Shown: positions 39,695 to 50,605 of the stretch, piece after piece
Numbering within the stretch: the stretch's first letter is position 1
How the letters are laid out: every line of letters starts with the position of its first letter
Assembly (NCBI RefSeq): GCF_023061285.1
Contig: NZ_JAKGAM010000002.1
Coordinates: 186,001 to 250,000, forward strand
Direction of reading: 5' to 3'
Origin: Chromohalobacter nigrandesensis
GTDB taxonomy: Bacteria; Pseudomonadota; Gammaproteobacteria; Pseudomonadales; Halomonadaceae
Length of the DNA: 64,000 bases
The notes under the pieces: generated by a model
Databases searched by the model: none
What the model was told of the DNA's origin: nothing
Seen by the model: the letters and a program-made list of their open reading frames with translations, nothing else
Translations under genes and position numbers: made by a program

Positions 39695-39709
39695 CTAAAT
39701 TTACTTACA
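39695..39709. promoter_or_regulatory. HexR-like palindrome 2, closer to edd
   Basis: CTAAATTTACTTACA fits the same HexR pattern at 11 of 15 positions, with only the right half well kept. It lies about 33 bp before the edd start. Confidence 0.3.
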
Positions 39710-39741
39710 TGATCACCCACCGCACTTGATGAGGTCCTGAC

Positions 39742-41613
<1,872 letters not shown>

Positions 41614-42573
41614 ATGAGTCGACCTGCCTTGATTGGCGACATCGGCGGCACCAATGCCCGCTTTGCCTTGGTGACGCCGGGAGAGTTCGATCTGCAGGCC
41701 ATTCGAACGCTTCCTTGTGCGCATTATCCGACCCTCTCCGAGGCGATTCGCGCCTACCTAGACGAGGTAGGCGCGGAAGTTCCCCGCGAGGCCTGTCTCG
41801 CCTTCGCCTGCCCCGTGCACAACGATGAAGTCCGCATGACCAATAACGCCTGGTGCTTTTCCAAGCGCCAGGTCACCGAGGAGTTCGGTTTCGAGCTGTT
41901 CAAGGTCATCAACGACTTCACTGCACAAGCGCTTGGTGTTCCCCATGTGGATGCCAAGGACCTGGTATCGCTGGGGGAAGGCGAGGCCGCGCCGGGCAGC
42001 GCCAGATTGATCTTCGGCCCCGGCACCGGCCTGGGCATGGCGGGTCTCTTTCCCGGTCAGCACGACTGGATTCCGCTGCCCACCGAGGGCGGACACGTAT
42101 CCTTCGCGCCCACCGACGCGCATGAACGCGATCTGCTGGCGTACTTTCACCAGCATTATGGGCGCGTCTCGGTGGAGCGTATTCTCTGCGGGCAGGGCTT
42201 GCTCGATCTTTATCGTGCCAATGCGCATCTGGCCAAGCAGATTGCCCACTACAACACCCCCGCCGAGGTCACCGGCGCGGCACGCGCCGGCGATCCACTG
42301 GCGCGTCAGTCCCTCGAACGCTTCCTCAAGATTCTCGGCGATGTCAGCGGCGATGCGGCCTTGATGCTCGGTGCGCGCGGCGGCGTCTATCTGTGTGGCG
42401 GTATCCTGCCGCGCCTGCTCGATTGGTTGCCCCACAGCCAATTCCGTGACGCCTTCGCCGACAAAGGGCGCATGCACGCGTACACTGCTCACATTCCCGT
42501 GTGGGTGGTCACGGCACCCTGGAATGGGCTGCTGGGTGCCTGCGAAGCGTTACATAACGAGGAGGTAGCATGA
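41614..42573 (+). CDS. glk: Glucokinase
   Basis: Glk phosphorylates free glucose with ATP. The 319 residues match the bacterial Glk family (321 in E. coli). The phosphate-binding start is PALIGDIGGTNARFALV, then LIFGPGTGLGMAGLF near 132-146, the glutamate-containing LPTEGGHVSFAPTD near 155-168 and VYLCGGILPRLLDW near 263-276. It follows edd without a gap and overlaps the mutarotase gene by four bases, so these three genes are one transcription and translation unit. Confidence 0.97.
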   Translation: MSRPALIGDIGGTNARFALVTPGEFDLQAIRTLPCAHYPTLSEAIRAYLDEVGAEVPREACLAFACPVHNDEVRMTNNAWCFSKRQVTEEFGFELFKVINDFTAQALGVPHVDAKDLVSLGEGEAAPGSARLIFGPGTGLGMAGLFPGQHDWIPLPTEGGHVSFAPTDAHERDLLAYFHQHYGRVSVERILCGQGLLDLYRANAHLAKQIAHYNTPAEVTGAARAGDPLARQSLERFLKILGDVSGDAALMLGARGGVYLCGGILPRLLDWLPHSQFRDAFADKGRMHAYTAHIPVWVVTAPWNGLLGACEALHNEEVA

Positions 42574-43445
42574 TTCCCGACTCCCTGCGTCAGTTGCTTG
42601 ACGCGACTCAGGGGCAGCGCGAAGCCGAATGGCAAGGGCGCCGCGTACTGTTGTTCAACGCCGACTGGGGCGAATTGGCGGTCTCTCTACAAGGCGCTCA
42701 AGTATTACATTATTCACCTTTCGTGTCCGGCACGGAGGATGGCTGGTTGTGGGTAACGCCCACACCGCAAACCTTGCCGGGCACCATACGCGGCGGCATC
42801 CCGGTATGTTGGCCGTGGTTCGCCGACGAGTCGCCGGACGGCCGCGGCCCCATGCATGGCACTGCCCGTCAGGCCGAGTGGCGAGTGGATGGGGTGGACG
42901 AAGAGGAAGAAGGCGTCGAAGTGCATTTGTCGCCGACCACGCGCCTCGACGAACAACTCGCTCCCCGCGTGATGATTCACGCCAGCGCCCGACGCCTGCA
43001 TGTCGAGCTGATTACCGAACATCTCGGCGAAACACCAGTAAAGTTGACTGCGGCATTGCATAGCTACCTGAGTGTTGCGCATACCCACCAATGCCGTGTC
43101 GAAGGCCTGGCCGGCGCACGCTATCTGGACAAGCGCCAGGACTTCTCCGAGGCGCACCAGCAGGGTGAACTCGGCGTACGCGGCCCGCTGGATCGCATCT
43201 ACGAATCCAACCGTCCTCTGATGCTCGATGACGGCACACGCCGCCTCAAGATCGCCAAACAAGGCAGCGATTCCACAGTGGTCTGGCATCCTGACGCTGA
43301 ATTGCCCGGCGACACACCCGCCGACATCGGGCATCGCTTCCTGTGCGTCGAGGCCGCCTGCACCCGTGTCGACCCCGTATGGCTGGTCCCTGGCGCCCAG
43401 CACCTCCTGGCCACCACTCTGACCCGTGAGGACATGCCGCAATGA
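42570..43445 (+). CDS. yeaD: D-hexose-6-phosphate mutarotase (YeaD family)
   Basis: The 291-residue protein is an aldose-1-epimerase-like enzyme that interconverts alpha and beta glucose-6-phosphate. Typical parts are GGIPVCWPWFADE near 74-86, GPMHGTARQAEWRV near 92-105 and ALHSYLSVAHTHQCRVEGL near 160-178. Its place after glucokinase suits this substrate. It overlaps glk before it and the aldo/keto reductase after it, each by four bases. Confidence 0.9.
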   Translation: MIPDSLRQLLDATQGQREAEWQGRRVLLFNADWGELAVSLQGAQVLHYSPFVSGTEDGWLWVTPTPQTLPGTIRGGIPVCWPWFADESPDGRGPMHGTARQAEWRVDGVDEEEEGVEVHLSPTTRLDEQLAPRVMIHASARRLHVELITEHLGETPVKLTAALHSYLSVAHTHQCRVEGLAGARYLDKRQDFSEAHQQGELGVRGPLDRIYESNRPLMLDDGTRRLKIAKQGSDSTVVWHPDAELPGDTPADIGHRFLCVEAACTRVDPVWLVPGAQHLLATTLTREDMPQ

Positions 43446-44317
43446 GCGATGAGCTAACGTTCGACGTCCCCTTCGTACTGGGTATGATGCGCCTCCACGA
43501 GCGCCCCGAGCTGGCCGACGCCACACGCTTGGCCGACTGGATCGAGGCGCGCCTCGATGAAGGGCTCGATTGGTTCGATCATGCCGACATCTACGGCAAT
43601 CGCGAGTGTGAACGCTTGTTCGGCGAAGCTTTGGCCCGACGCCCCGCGCTCAAGACCCGTGTCAAGGTAATCACCAAGGCCGATATCGTGCTGCCCGCTC
43701 GCGACACGTCGCGTTTCGGGGTCAAGCATTACGATACCTCCCCCGAGTACTTGAACGCGCGGATCGATGCTTCACTGGAGCAGCTCGGTGTCGAGCGCCT
43801 CGAGCATTTCCTGCTGCACCGTCCCGACCCTCTCCTCGATGCCCATGCCACTGCAGCGGCGCTGGATGCCGCCATCGATGCTGGCAAGATCGGCGCAGTG
43901 GGAGTTTCCAACTTCCTTCCCGAGCAGTGGCGGCGCCTGCAGGCCGCCATGCGCCATCCACTCGGCGCGCATCAGTTCGAATTGTCGCTGGCACGTCCGG
44001 AAGTGCTTTTCGATGGCTTCTACGATGCCGTGATCGCCGACGGTCTGGCCCCTATGGCCTGGTCGCCGCTGGGGGGCGGTCTGGTCTTCGAGGATGTCCT
44101 GGGGAGTGCGCTGGAAAGCTTCGCCAACGCCTTCGATTCGAGTACCGCCGGATTGGCGTTGGCTTGGTTACGACGCCTGCCGGGGCATCCCGCCCCCGTC
44201 ATCGGCACTCTCAAGGACAGCCGCATCCAAGCATTGCACCGTGACAGTAACCTGATGCTCGACCGCACCACCTGGTTCGCGCTCCTCGAAGAGGCACGCA
44301 GCCACCGTGTGACCTAG
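43442..44317 (+). CDS. Aldo/keto reductase (YdhF-like)
   Basis: The 291-residue protein has the aldo/keto-reductase barrel. The catalytic tyrosine is in FDHADIYGNRECERLFGEAL near 46-65, the lysine in VITKADIV near 78-85, and the substrate loop in FLLHRPDPLLDAHA near 121-134. It is nearest in style to YdhF-type oxidoreductases. It likely uses NADPH to reduce an aldehyde or ketone; the place within a sugar operon hints at a sugar or sugar-derived substrate, but this is inference. It overlaps the mutarotase gene by four bases. Confidence 0.88.
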   Translation: MSDELTFDVPFVLGMMRLHERPELADATRLADWIEARLDEGLDWFDHADIYGNRECERLFGEALARRPALKTRVKVITKADIVLPARDTSRFGVKHYDTSPEYLNARIDASLEQLGVERLEHFLLHRPDPLLDAHATAAALDAAIDAGKIGAVGVSNFLPEQWRRLQAAMRHPLGAHQFELSLARPEVLFDGFYDAVIADGLAPMAWSPLGGGLVFEDVLGSALESFANAFDSSTAGLALAWLRRLPGHPAPVIGTLKDSRIQALHRDSNLMLDRTTWFALLEEARSHRVT

Positions 44318-44436
44318 ACGGTGAAGCGTATGCGGCTTTCGTCGAAGGTCCATTGTGGAACCCAGGGCAAGCTGACACGATTCACCTATCAGACCCGTAT
44401 GGTCATGTTGCTCGATTCATGAAGAAGGATGACGCC

Positions 44437-46083
44437 ATGTTTCAACTCACGCGCAGCGTCACCTGGCGCGCTCTCGAACGTCTCAACCGCGAGACCGCCA
44501 ACGACCGCATCAGCGACTACTTCGTCGCCGACCCCAAGCGCTTCGACAAGATGAGCCTGCGAGTCGGTGGCCTGTTCCTGGATTACTCCAAGCATCATAT
44601 CTCCGATGCCGTGCTCGCCAAGCTTCTCGAGCTCGCCGATCATTCAGCGCTGGTGCAGCGCCGTGCGCAGATGTTTTCCGGTGACATCATCAATGTCACC
44701 GAAGACCGTCCGGTCCTGCATACCGCCTTGCGCCATTTGGGCAACGAGCCGGTCTATGCCGATGGCAAGGACGTCATGCCCGAGATCCAGAGCACACGCG
44801 AACAGATCAAGCGCTTCTCCGAAGAAGTACGCAGCGGTGAATGGAAGGGCTACAGCGGCAAGCGTATCAAGGACGTGGTCAACATCGGCATCGGCGGCTC
44901 CGACCTGGGGCCCAACATGGCCTGCCGCGCGTTGCTCAAGTACCGCCACAACGAGCTCAACTTCCACTTCGTTTCCAATGTCGACGGCGCGCACATTCAG
45001 AAAGTGCTGAGAGCGCTCGACCCGGCAACCACGCTGTTCATCGTCTCGACCAAGACCTTCTCTACCCAGGAGACGCTGCTCAACGCCAAGACCGCACGCC
45101 GCTGGTTCCTCGACAATGCCGGTGAGGACGCCGACGTCGGCGCGCATTTCATTGCCGCCTCGACCAACCGCAAAGCGGCAATGGAGTTCGGCATTCGCGA
45201 GGAGAACGTCTTCGAATTCTGGGCCTGGGTCGGCGGACGGTACTCGATGTGGTCGTCGATCGGACTGCCCATCGCGCTGTCCATCGGCTTCGAAGGGTTC
45301 ATGGAGCTCCTCGAAGGTGCCCATGAGATGGACCAGCACTTCATCGAGGCACCGTTCGCCGAGAACATGCCGGTGCTCATGGCGTTGATCGGTATCTGGT
45401 ACATCAATTTCATCGGCGCCGAAACGCAAGCCATCGTGCCCTACGACCAGGCACTGCATCAGCTACCATCGTTTCTCCAGCAGCTCGACATGGAATCCAA
45501 CGGCAAGTCGGTGGATATTTTCGACCAGCCGGTGAATTACAAGACCGGCCCCATCGTCTGGGGGCAAACAGGCTCCAATGGACAACACGCGTTCTTTCAA
45601 TTGCTGCACCAGGGCACGCGCTACGTCCCCATCGACTTCATCGCCTCGCTCAAGCCCGAGCCGGAATTCGAGGATCATCACTTCGCCTTGCTCACCAACA
45701 TGCTGGCGCAGGCCAACGCCTTCATGGAAGGCAGCCAGGACGGCAGCCAGCTCGATCCCTACAGCTGCCCCGGCAACCGCCCCTCGAGCACCCTGTTGCT
45801 CGATGAGTTGACACCCAAGAACCTGGGCGCACTCATCGCGCTATACGAACACAAGGTCTTCGTTCAGGGCGTAATCTGGAACATCAACTCCTTCGACCAA
45901 TGGGGTGTGCAGCTCGGCAAGCGTATCGCCGGTGAGATCAGCGAACGTATCGACACCAATGCCGCAGATTTCGACGCCTCGACCCAAGGCTTGCTGTCGC
46001 TGGTGCGTGAGCACTTCCCGACCGCGACCACCCAGAACAAGACAAAAGCGCGTGGCAAGAAACCCCAGGGGAATGCGTCATGA
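44437..46083 (+). CDS. pgi: Glucose-6-phosphate isomerase
   Basis: Pgi interconverts glucose-6-phosphate and fructose-6-phosphate. ATG at 44437 gives 548 residues, against 549 in E. coli, and has AAGGA eight bases upstream. An ATG at 44419 is in frame but has a weaker site. Family motifs are NIGIGGSDLGPNMACRALL near 149-167 and the signature GSNGQHAFFQLLHQGTR near 378-394. A short basic tail (residues 535-548) ends it. It follows the reductase gene after about 120 bp and overlaps the fructokinase gene by four bases. Confidence 0.97.
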   Translation: MFQLTRSVTWRALERLNRETANDRISDYFVADPKRFDKMSLRVGGLFLDYSKHHISDAVLAKLLELADHSALVQRRAQMFSGDIINVTEDRPVLHTALRHLGNEPVYADGKDVMPEIQSTREQIKRFSEEVRSGEWKGYSGKRIKDVVNIGIGGSDLGPNMACRALLKYRHNELNFHFVSNVDGAHIQKVLRALDPATTLFIVSTKTFSTQETLLNAKTARRWFLDNAGEDADVGAHFIAASTNRKAAMEFGIREENVFEFWAWVGGRYSMWSSIGLPIALSIGFEGFMELLEGAHEMDQHFIEAPFAENMPVLMALIGIWYINFIGAETQAIVPYDQALHQLPSFLQQLDMESNGKSVDIFDQPVNYKTGPIVWGQTGSNGQHAFFQLLHQGTRYVPIDFIASLKPEPEFEDHHFALLTNMLAQANAFMEGSQDGSQLDPYSCPGNRPSSTLLLDELTPKNLGALIALYEHKVFVQGVIWNINSFDQWGVQLGKRIAGEISERIDTNAADFDASTQGLLSLVREHFPTATTQNKTKARGKKPQGNAS

Positions 46084-47051
46084 CACCGCTGATCGCCTTC
46101 GGCGAAGCCCTCGTCGACATGCTCTCGAATCGTTTGGATGGTGCCACCGAAGACACCCCGGAAACCTTCACGCCCTACGCCGGCGGCGCCCCGGCCAATG
46201 TCGCCGTGGCCTGCGCCCGTCTGGGAATGTCGAGTCGTTTCCTGGGTATGCTCGGCGAGGATCGCTTCGGCGATTTTCTCGTCGAGGAACTCGCGCGGCA
46301 TGGTGTGTCGGTCGAGGACATCCGCCGCACGCGCGAGGCACGTACCGCCCTGGCATTCGTCTCACGCGATGCCCAGGGCGAACGGCGCTTCGACTTCTAT
46401 CGCCCGCCCGCGGCGGATCTGCTTTACCGTCTCGAGCATTTGCCCACCGGCATCTTCGCCGAGCCGGCGATTCTTCACCTGTGCAGCAACAGCCTCACCG
46501 ATGACGCCATCGCCGAGACCACGCTGAGCATCGCCGACATTGCTCGGCGCGGCGAAGCCTTGATCAGCGTCGATGCCAACCTGCGCCACAACCTGTGGCC
46601 CGATAATCGTGTCGATATCGGCCGCGTCACCGCCCTGCTCGACCACGCGCATCTGCTCAAGCTGTCCCGCGAGGAACTCGACCTGCTACGCGGCGATCAC
46701 GACGCCGATACCTGGCTGCAATGGCGTCTCGCCGCTGGTGTGCGCCTGATCGTGATCACCGATGGGCCAGCCCCGGTCATCGTGCATCGGCTTGGCAACG
46801 CCATTCACGTCACGCCGCCCGACGTGACGGCCGTGGACACCACCGCCGGAGGCGATGCCTTCGTGGGCGGCCTGCTGGCGCAACTGGCCGAGGCCGATGT
46901 CACCGCTGCCACACTTGGCGACTGGTGTCAGGACGAGGCCCGCTTGCGAGACGCCACCCAGCGTGCCTGTCGCTGCGGGGCCTTCGCCGTGACGCGCCCC
47001 GGCGCCTATACGGCACTGCCCACCCGCGACGACCTCGACGCCATGCGCTGA
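46080..47051 (+). CDS. PfkB-family sugar kinase, probably fructokinase
   Basis: The 323-residue protein has both PfkB signatures: YAGGAPANVAVACARLG near 37-53 and VTAVDTTAGGDAFVGGLLAQ near 249-268, with the catalytic aspartate in AGGDAF. The N-terminal PLIAFGEALVDMLS is typical of fructokinases. Its four-base overlap with pgi, which takes fructose-6-phosphate to glucose-6-phosphate, supports fructose as substrate, but a related hexose or 2-keto-3-deoxygluconate is not excluded. It ends the run; a GC-rich hairpin follows. Confidence 0.85.
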   Translation: MTPLIAFGEALVDMLSNRLDGATEDTPETFTPYAGGAPANVAVACARLGMSSRFLGMLGEDRFGDFLVEELARHGVSVEDIRRTREARTALAFVSRDAQGERRFDFYRPPAADLLYRLEHLPTGIFAEPAILHLCSNSLTDDAIAETTLSIADIARRGEALISVDANLRHNLWPDNRVDIGRVTALLDHAHLLKLSREELDLLRGDHDADTWLQWRLAAGVRLIVITDGPAPVIVHRLGNAIHVTPPDVTAVDTTAGGDAFVGGLLAQLAEADVTAATLGDWCQDEARLRDATQRACRCGAFAVTRPGAYTALPTRDDLDAMR

Positions 47052-47058
47052 AATACAG

Positions 47059-47080
47059 CGAGCGCCCCCAAGGGCGCTCG
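47059..47080. terminator. Hairpin after the sugar operon
   Basis: A 9-bp perfect stem (CGAGCGCCC / GGGCGCTCG) with a 4-base loop lies between the convergent fructokinase and DJ-1/PfpI genes. T-runs are weak on both sides. Confidence 0.6.
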
Positions 47081-47104
47081 ACATGCTTGTCGTCTCACCG
47101 AAGC

Positions 47105-47662
47105 TCACAGCAAGGCGTTGAATTGCTTGAGCCATTCGGGGTGCGCTGGCCAGGCCGGGGCGCTGACCAAACGCCCGCAGGTCACCGCTTGATCCGCCGC
47201 GAGATCGACGAATTCGCCACCGGCCAAGCGTACTTCCGGCGCGCAGGCGGGATACGCCGAGACACGCCGTCCGGCAAGCGATGCCGCAGCGGCAAGTAAC
47301 TGGGCCCCATGGCAGATCGAGGCGACGGGCTTGTCGGCCTCCAGAAAGTGCCGCACGATGGCCAGAACGCGCTCATCGAGGCGCAGATACTCCGGAGCGC
47401 GTCCGCCCGGCACCACCAGCGCCTCGTAGCTCGATGCTTCGACCTCGGCGAAGCTGGCATTGACGATGAAGTGGTGGCCGGGCTTTTCGGAATAGGTCTG
47501 ATCACCCTCGAAATCGTGAATGGCCGTCTTGACGCTATCGCCCTTTTTCTTGTCCGGGCAGACCGCATCGACGTCATGTCCCATCGCCTGCAGTGCCTGG
47601 AAGGGCACCATAATCTCGTAGTCCTCGACGAAATCACCGGCAATCACGAGTATTCTGGCCAT
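47105..47662 (-). CDS. DJ-1/PfpI family protein
   Basis: The 185-residue protein has the DJ-1/PfpI fold, with the conserved cysteine in the nucleophile elbow [15 protein letters not shown] near 112-126 and the nearby [14 protein letters not shown] near 87-100. Members act as glyoxalases, deglycases, chaperones or proteases; the function cannot be chosen here. It has no signal peptide. It converges on the sugar operon. Confidence 0.9.
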   Translation of the reverse strand: MARILVIAGDFVEDYEIMVPFQALQAMGHDVDAVCPDKKKGDSVKTAIHDFEGDQTYSEKPGHHFIVNASFAEVEASSYEALVVPGGRAPEYLRLDERVLAIVRHFLEADKPVASICHGAQLLAAAASLAGRRVSAYPACAPEVRLAGGEFVDLAADQAVTCGRLVSAPAWPAHPEWLKQFNALL

Positions 47663-47782
47663 GCGTTGAGCTCCTGCGCGAAGGTGGGAAACGGATTGCT
47701 TTTACTCTTTCAGCGTAGTGCCTACTAGGCTGCCTCGCACATGGAAATGGCGCCACGCGCCCACACTCGATGGAGACCCAAG

Positions 47783-48457
47783 ATGCATGGATTGCACCGC
47801 TTCGCCGCCCTGGCTCTCGTCGCCTGCTGGGCCAGTCTCGGGATTATCGCCGGCGCGCATGCCGCCGCTCCCCAGCCCTTCGATGCTACCTACCACCTGC
47901 GCCTCGACGGCTGGCCGGATGCCGACGTCCATCATCGTCTCAGCCATCTTTCGGGGAACGACTGGCAAAGCGAGATGCGCGCCAGCATCCTCACCGCCGA
48001 GGGTTACGAGCGTGGCAAGTTCCGCCTCGATGGCGACGACCTGCAGGCCTGGCATTATGCCAGTGGCTATTCGCTGTTCGGCATCGGGGAGCGTTACCAC
48101 CTGTCGGCAAGCGATCTCGCCAAGTTGCCCGATCGCCAGAGCGCCTTGTTCCAATTATCCCGCGAGTTGGGCGACGCCCCCTGCCAAGGTAGCGAATCCA
48201 CACCATGCAAGCTGGCGTATGCCGACCACAAGGGACGTACCGAGCATTTCGCATATCGCGTCGCGGCACCGCAAACGCTTGAGGTCCCGGCCGGCGAGTT
48301 CGACGCGCGCTGGGTCGATGGGTGGAATCCGGAAAAGCCCGACCGCCGCCTGCGCCTGGCTTTTTCGTCGACCACGCCCGGTTTGCTGATCAGCGTGGAA
48401 TACTATCGCGACGGCGAGTTGACGAGTCGCATGGCGTTGACCGAAATAAGCCGATGA
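47783..48457 (+). CDS. DUF3108-like secreted protein
   Basis: The 224-residue protein starts with a signal peptide (FAALALVACWASLGIIAGAHA). The mature part resembles DUF3108 proteins: FDATYHLRLDGWPDADVHH near 34-52, a central SGYSLFGIGERYHLSASDLA near 93-112 and the C-terminal PGLLISVEYYRDGELTSRMA near 200-219. It is probably periplasmic and has two cysteines (CQGSESTPC near 132-140). ATG at 47783 gives the signal directly; an ATG 14 codons earlier has a poorer site. Function is unknown. Confidence 0.75.
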   Translation: MHGLHRFAALALVACWASLGIIAGAHAAAPQPFDATYHLRLDGWPDADVHHRLSHLSGNDWQSEMRASILTAEGYERGKFRLDGDDLQAWHYASGYSLFGIGERYHLSASDLAKLPDRQSALFQLSRELGDAPCQGSESTPCKLAYADHKGRTEHFAYRVAAPQTLEVPAGEFDARWVDGWNPEKPDRRLRLAFSSTTPGLLISVEYYRDGELTSRMALTEISR

Positions 48458-48477
48458 AAGCTGCTAACCACCCATAA

Positions 48478-48491
48478 GCAAAAGCTTTTGC
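48478..48491. promoter_or_regulatory. 14-bp palindrome upstream of lysO
   Basis: GCAAAAGCTTTTGC is a perfect 14-bp palindrome about 64 bp before the lysO start. It may be an operator; with no loop it is a poor terminator. No regulator is assigned. Confidence 0.35.
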
Positions 48492-48554
48492 GTGCTCCAC
48501 TCGACTCACATAGAGTGACCGCTTACAAGGCGACTTACACTCCCAGGAGCGGGC

Positions 48555-49481
48555 ATGCTGGCCGGACTTTTGTTGATACTGCTGCCTTTGATCGTGGGCT
48601 ATCTAGTGCCAGTACGTCATGCTGGCGTGCTGGCCACGATCGACCGCGGCGTCAATGGCTCGGTCTACGTCATCCTGTTCCTGATGGGCATCAGTCTGGC
48701 GGGGCTCGAGGATCTGCTCGGCCAGCTCTCGCAGATGAGCGGCCAGGCCGCGACCTTGTTCGCGATCATCACTCCGCTCAACCTGCTGGCGCTGGCCTGG
48801 CTGTCACGTCGCAGCCACCTGCGCGCCGGACAGTCTCCCCGCCTCCCCGATGCACCGACCAGCACCGGCGCGGCATTGCTCGGCTCGCTATCGCTGGCCG
48901 GCGTGGTGGTCCTGGGAACGCTGTGCGGCGTTGCGGCCGACCATTGGGACGCCGGGATCGTACACGCCTGGGCGGAGCCGCTCGCCGAATGGACGCTCTA
49001 TCTGCTACTGGCACTGATCGGCTGTCAATTGCGCAACTCGGGGATGCCACTCAAGCAGATCCTGCTCAATCGCCATGGCCTGGTCATCGCCATCAGCGTG
49101 GCGCTCAGCTCGCTGCTGGGTGGCCTGCTGGCCGCCCCACTGCTCGACCTGCGCTGGAACGAAGGCCTCGCCATGGCCGCCGGTTTCGGCTGGTATTCAC
49201 TCTCCGGGATTCTCATCGGCGACCAACTCGGGCCCGTGCTCGGCGGTGTGGCCTTCTTCAACGATCTGGCACGCGAACTCTTCGCCTTCCTGCTCATCCC
49301 TCTGGTCATTCATCGCGCCGCCCCACTGGCCATCGGCTATGGCGGCGCCACGTCCATGGACTTCACCCTGCCCGTCATCCAACAGCACGGTGGCGTGGCC
49401 TGCGTGCCCATCGCCATCGTCAACGGTTTCCTGCTATCGCTACTCTCGCCACCGCTGATCTTGCTCTTGCTATCTTTCTAA
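48555..49481 (+). CDS. lysO: Lysine exporter LysO (YbjE family)
   Basis: LysO exports L-lysine and thialysine across the inner membrane. The 308-residue protein has about eight to ten hydrophobic segments. Family parts are YVILFLMGISLAGLEDL near 38-54, ALIGCQLRNSGMPLKQILL near 153-171, the signature MAAGFGWYSLSGILIGDQLG near 206-225 and FFNDLARELFAFLLIPLVIH near 233-252. An AGGAG site lies just before the ATG. It is a single gene with a short palindrome upstream. Confidence 0.92.
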   Translation: MLAGLLLILLPLIVGYLVPVRHAGVLATIDRGVNGSVYVILFLMGISLAGLEDLLGQLSQMSGQAATLFAIITPLNLLALAWLSRRSHLRAGQSPRLPDAPTSTGAALLGSLSLAGVVVLGTLCGVAADHWDAGIVHAWAEPLAEWTLYLLLALIGCQLRNSGMPLKQILLNRHGLVIAISVALSSLLGGLLAAPLLDLRWNEGLAMAAGFGWYSLSGILIGDQLGPVLGGVAFFNDLARELFAFLLIPLVIHRAAPLAIGYGGATSMDFTLPVIQQHGGVACVPIAIVNGFLLSLLSPPLILLLLSF

Positions 49482-49538
49482 TCTCGCTTGCGACCATGGC
49501 CCAACAGTCATCTCCAGACGATGATGCTAACCTCCGAA

Positions 49539-49556
49539 AACGTTACCGCTAACATT
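49539..49556 (+). promoter_or_regulatory. GntR-type operator upstream of gntR
   Basis: AACGTTACCGCTAACATT differs from the perfect palindrome at 51198-51215 at only two of 18 bases. It lies 33 bp before the gntR start, so GntR probably controls its own gene. Confidence 0.75.
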
Positions 49557-49589
49557 GCGGCATAACATAACAAGGAGATGGGGACACAC

Positions 49590-50597
49590 ATGCCGCGTCG
49601 TTCGTCGGGTCGCGTCACGCTTCAGGATATCGCCGAACGCGTCGGCGTCAGCAAAGTCACAGTCTCGCGTTGCCTGCGTGAGCCACAGCGCGTCTCCGAA
49701 ACGGTGAGACTGCGCATCGAAGAAGCCATCGAGGCGCTAGATTACATACCCAACCGCCAAGCCGGGGCACTTTCCAGCGGGCGCAGCCTGAGCGTAGCCC
49801 TGCTGGTGCCGTCGATTTCCAACTCGGTTTTCTCCGAGGTCCAACGAGGCGTCGATGAAGGGCTGCGCGAGGCGGGCTATCAGGTACTCATGGGCCACAC
49901 CGGGTACTCGATCCTCGAGGAGGAGCGGCTCATCGACACCTTCCTCGCCTACGGTGTCGACGGCTTCGTGCTCTCCAGTACCCGGCACACCGACTACGCT
50001 CATCGTCTGCTGAATCGTGCGCGCCTGCCGGTGGTGGAAACCATGGAGCTGACCGATAACCCACTCGACATCAATGTCGGCCTAGATCAACGTGCGGCTG
50101 GGCATGCCATCGGAGAAGCCTTGATCGCTGCCGGCTATCGGCGCATCGGGTTCTGCGGTGCACGGCTCGATTACCGAGTGCAGCAACGCCTGGCCGGCTG
50201 GGAAGATGCATTGAAAGCAGCTGGGCTCTCGACGCAGCGCTGCCAGACGACGCCGCGTCCCTCGTCCTATCGACTCGGCGGGGAACTGCTTTCAGCCATG
50301 CTCGAACACTGGCCGGACATGGATGCCGTGTTCTGCTGTAACGATGACCTAGCGGCGGGCGCCTTGTTCGAATGCCAACGGCGGCGTCTCGATGTCCCCG
50401 GGCAGTTGGCCCTGGCGGGCTTCAACGGCCTCGACATCACCGACGCGACCTGGCCGACGCTGACCACCGTGATCACGCCACGTCGTGCCATTGGTGAACA
50501 GGCCGCGCGTCTTCTCGTCGAGCGCTTGCAGGGGGCGCCGTGCGATCCTTCCTGCCATGACATGGGCTTCGAGATCGCCCTGCGTCAAAGCACCTGA
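49590..50597 (+). CDS. gntR: Gluconate-operon repressor GntR (LacI family)
   Basis: The 335-residue protein has an N-terminal LacI-type helix-turn-helix (VTLQDIAERVGVSKVTVSRC near 9-28) and a periplasmic-binding-protein-like ligand domain (about 60-330). E. coli GntR is 331 residues. Gluconate should release it from DNA. Its palindromes lie before gntR, between gntK and gntT, and inside gntK. ATG 49578 follows the AAGGAG directly, so ATG 49590 is the more likely start. It converges on gntK with 8 bp between stops. Confidence 0.92.
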   Translation: MPRRSSGRVTLQDIAERVGVSKVTVSRCLREPQRVSETVRLRIEEAIEALDYIPNRQAGALSSGRSLSVALLVPSISNSVFSEVQRGVDEGLREAGYQVLMGHTGYSILEEERLIDTFLAYGVDGFVLSSTRHTDYAHRLLNRARLPVVETMELTDNPLDINVGLDQRAAGHAIGEALIAAGYRRIGFCGARLDYRVQQRLAGWEDALKAAGLSTQRCQTTPRPSSYRLGGELLSAMLEHWPDMDAVFCCNDDLAAGALFECQRRRLDVPGQLALAGFNGLDITDATWPTLTTVITPRRAIGEQAARLLVERLQGAPCDPSCHDMGFEIALRQST

Positions 50598-50605
50598 GGC
50601 CACGC

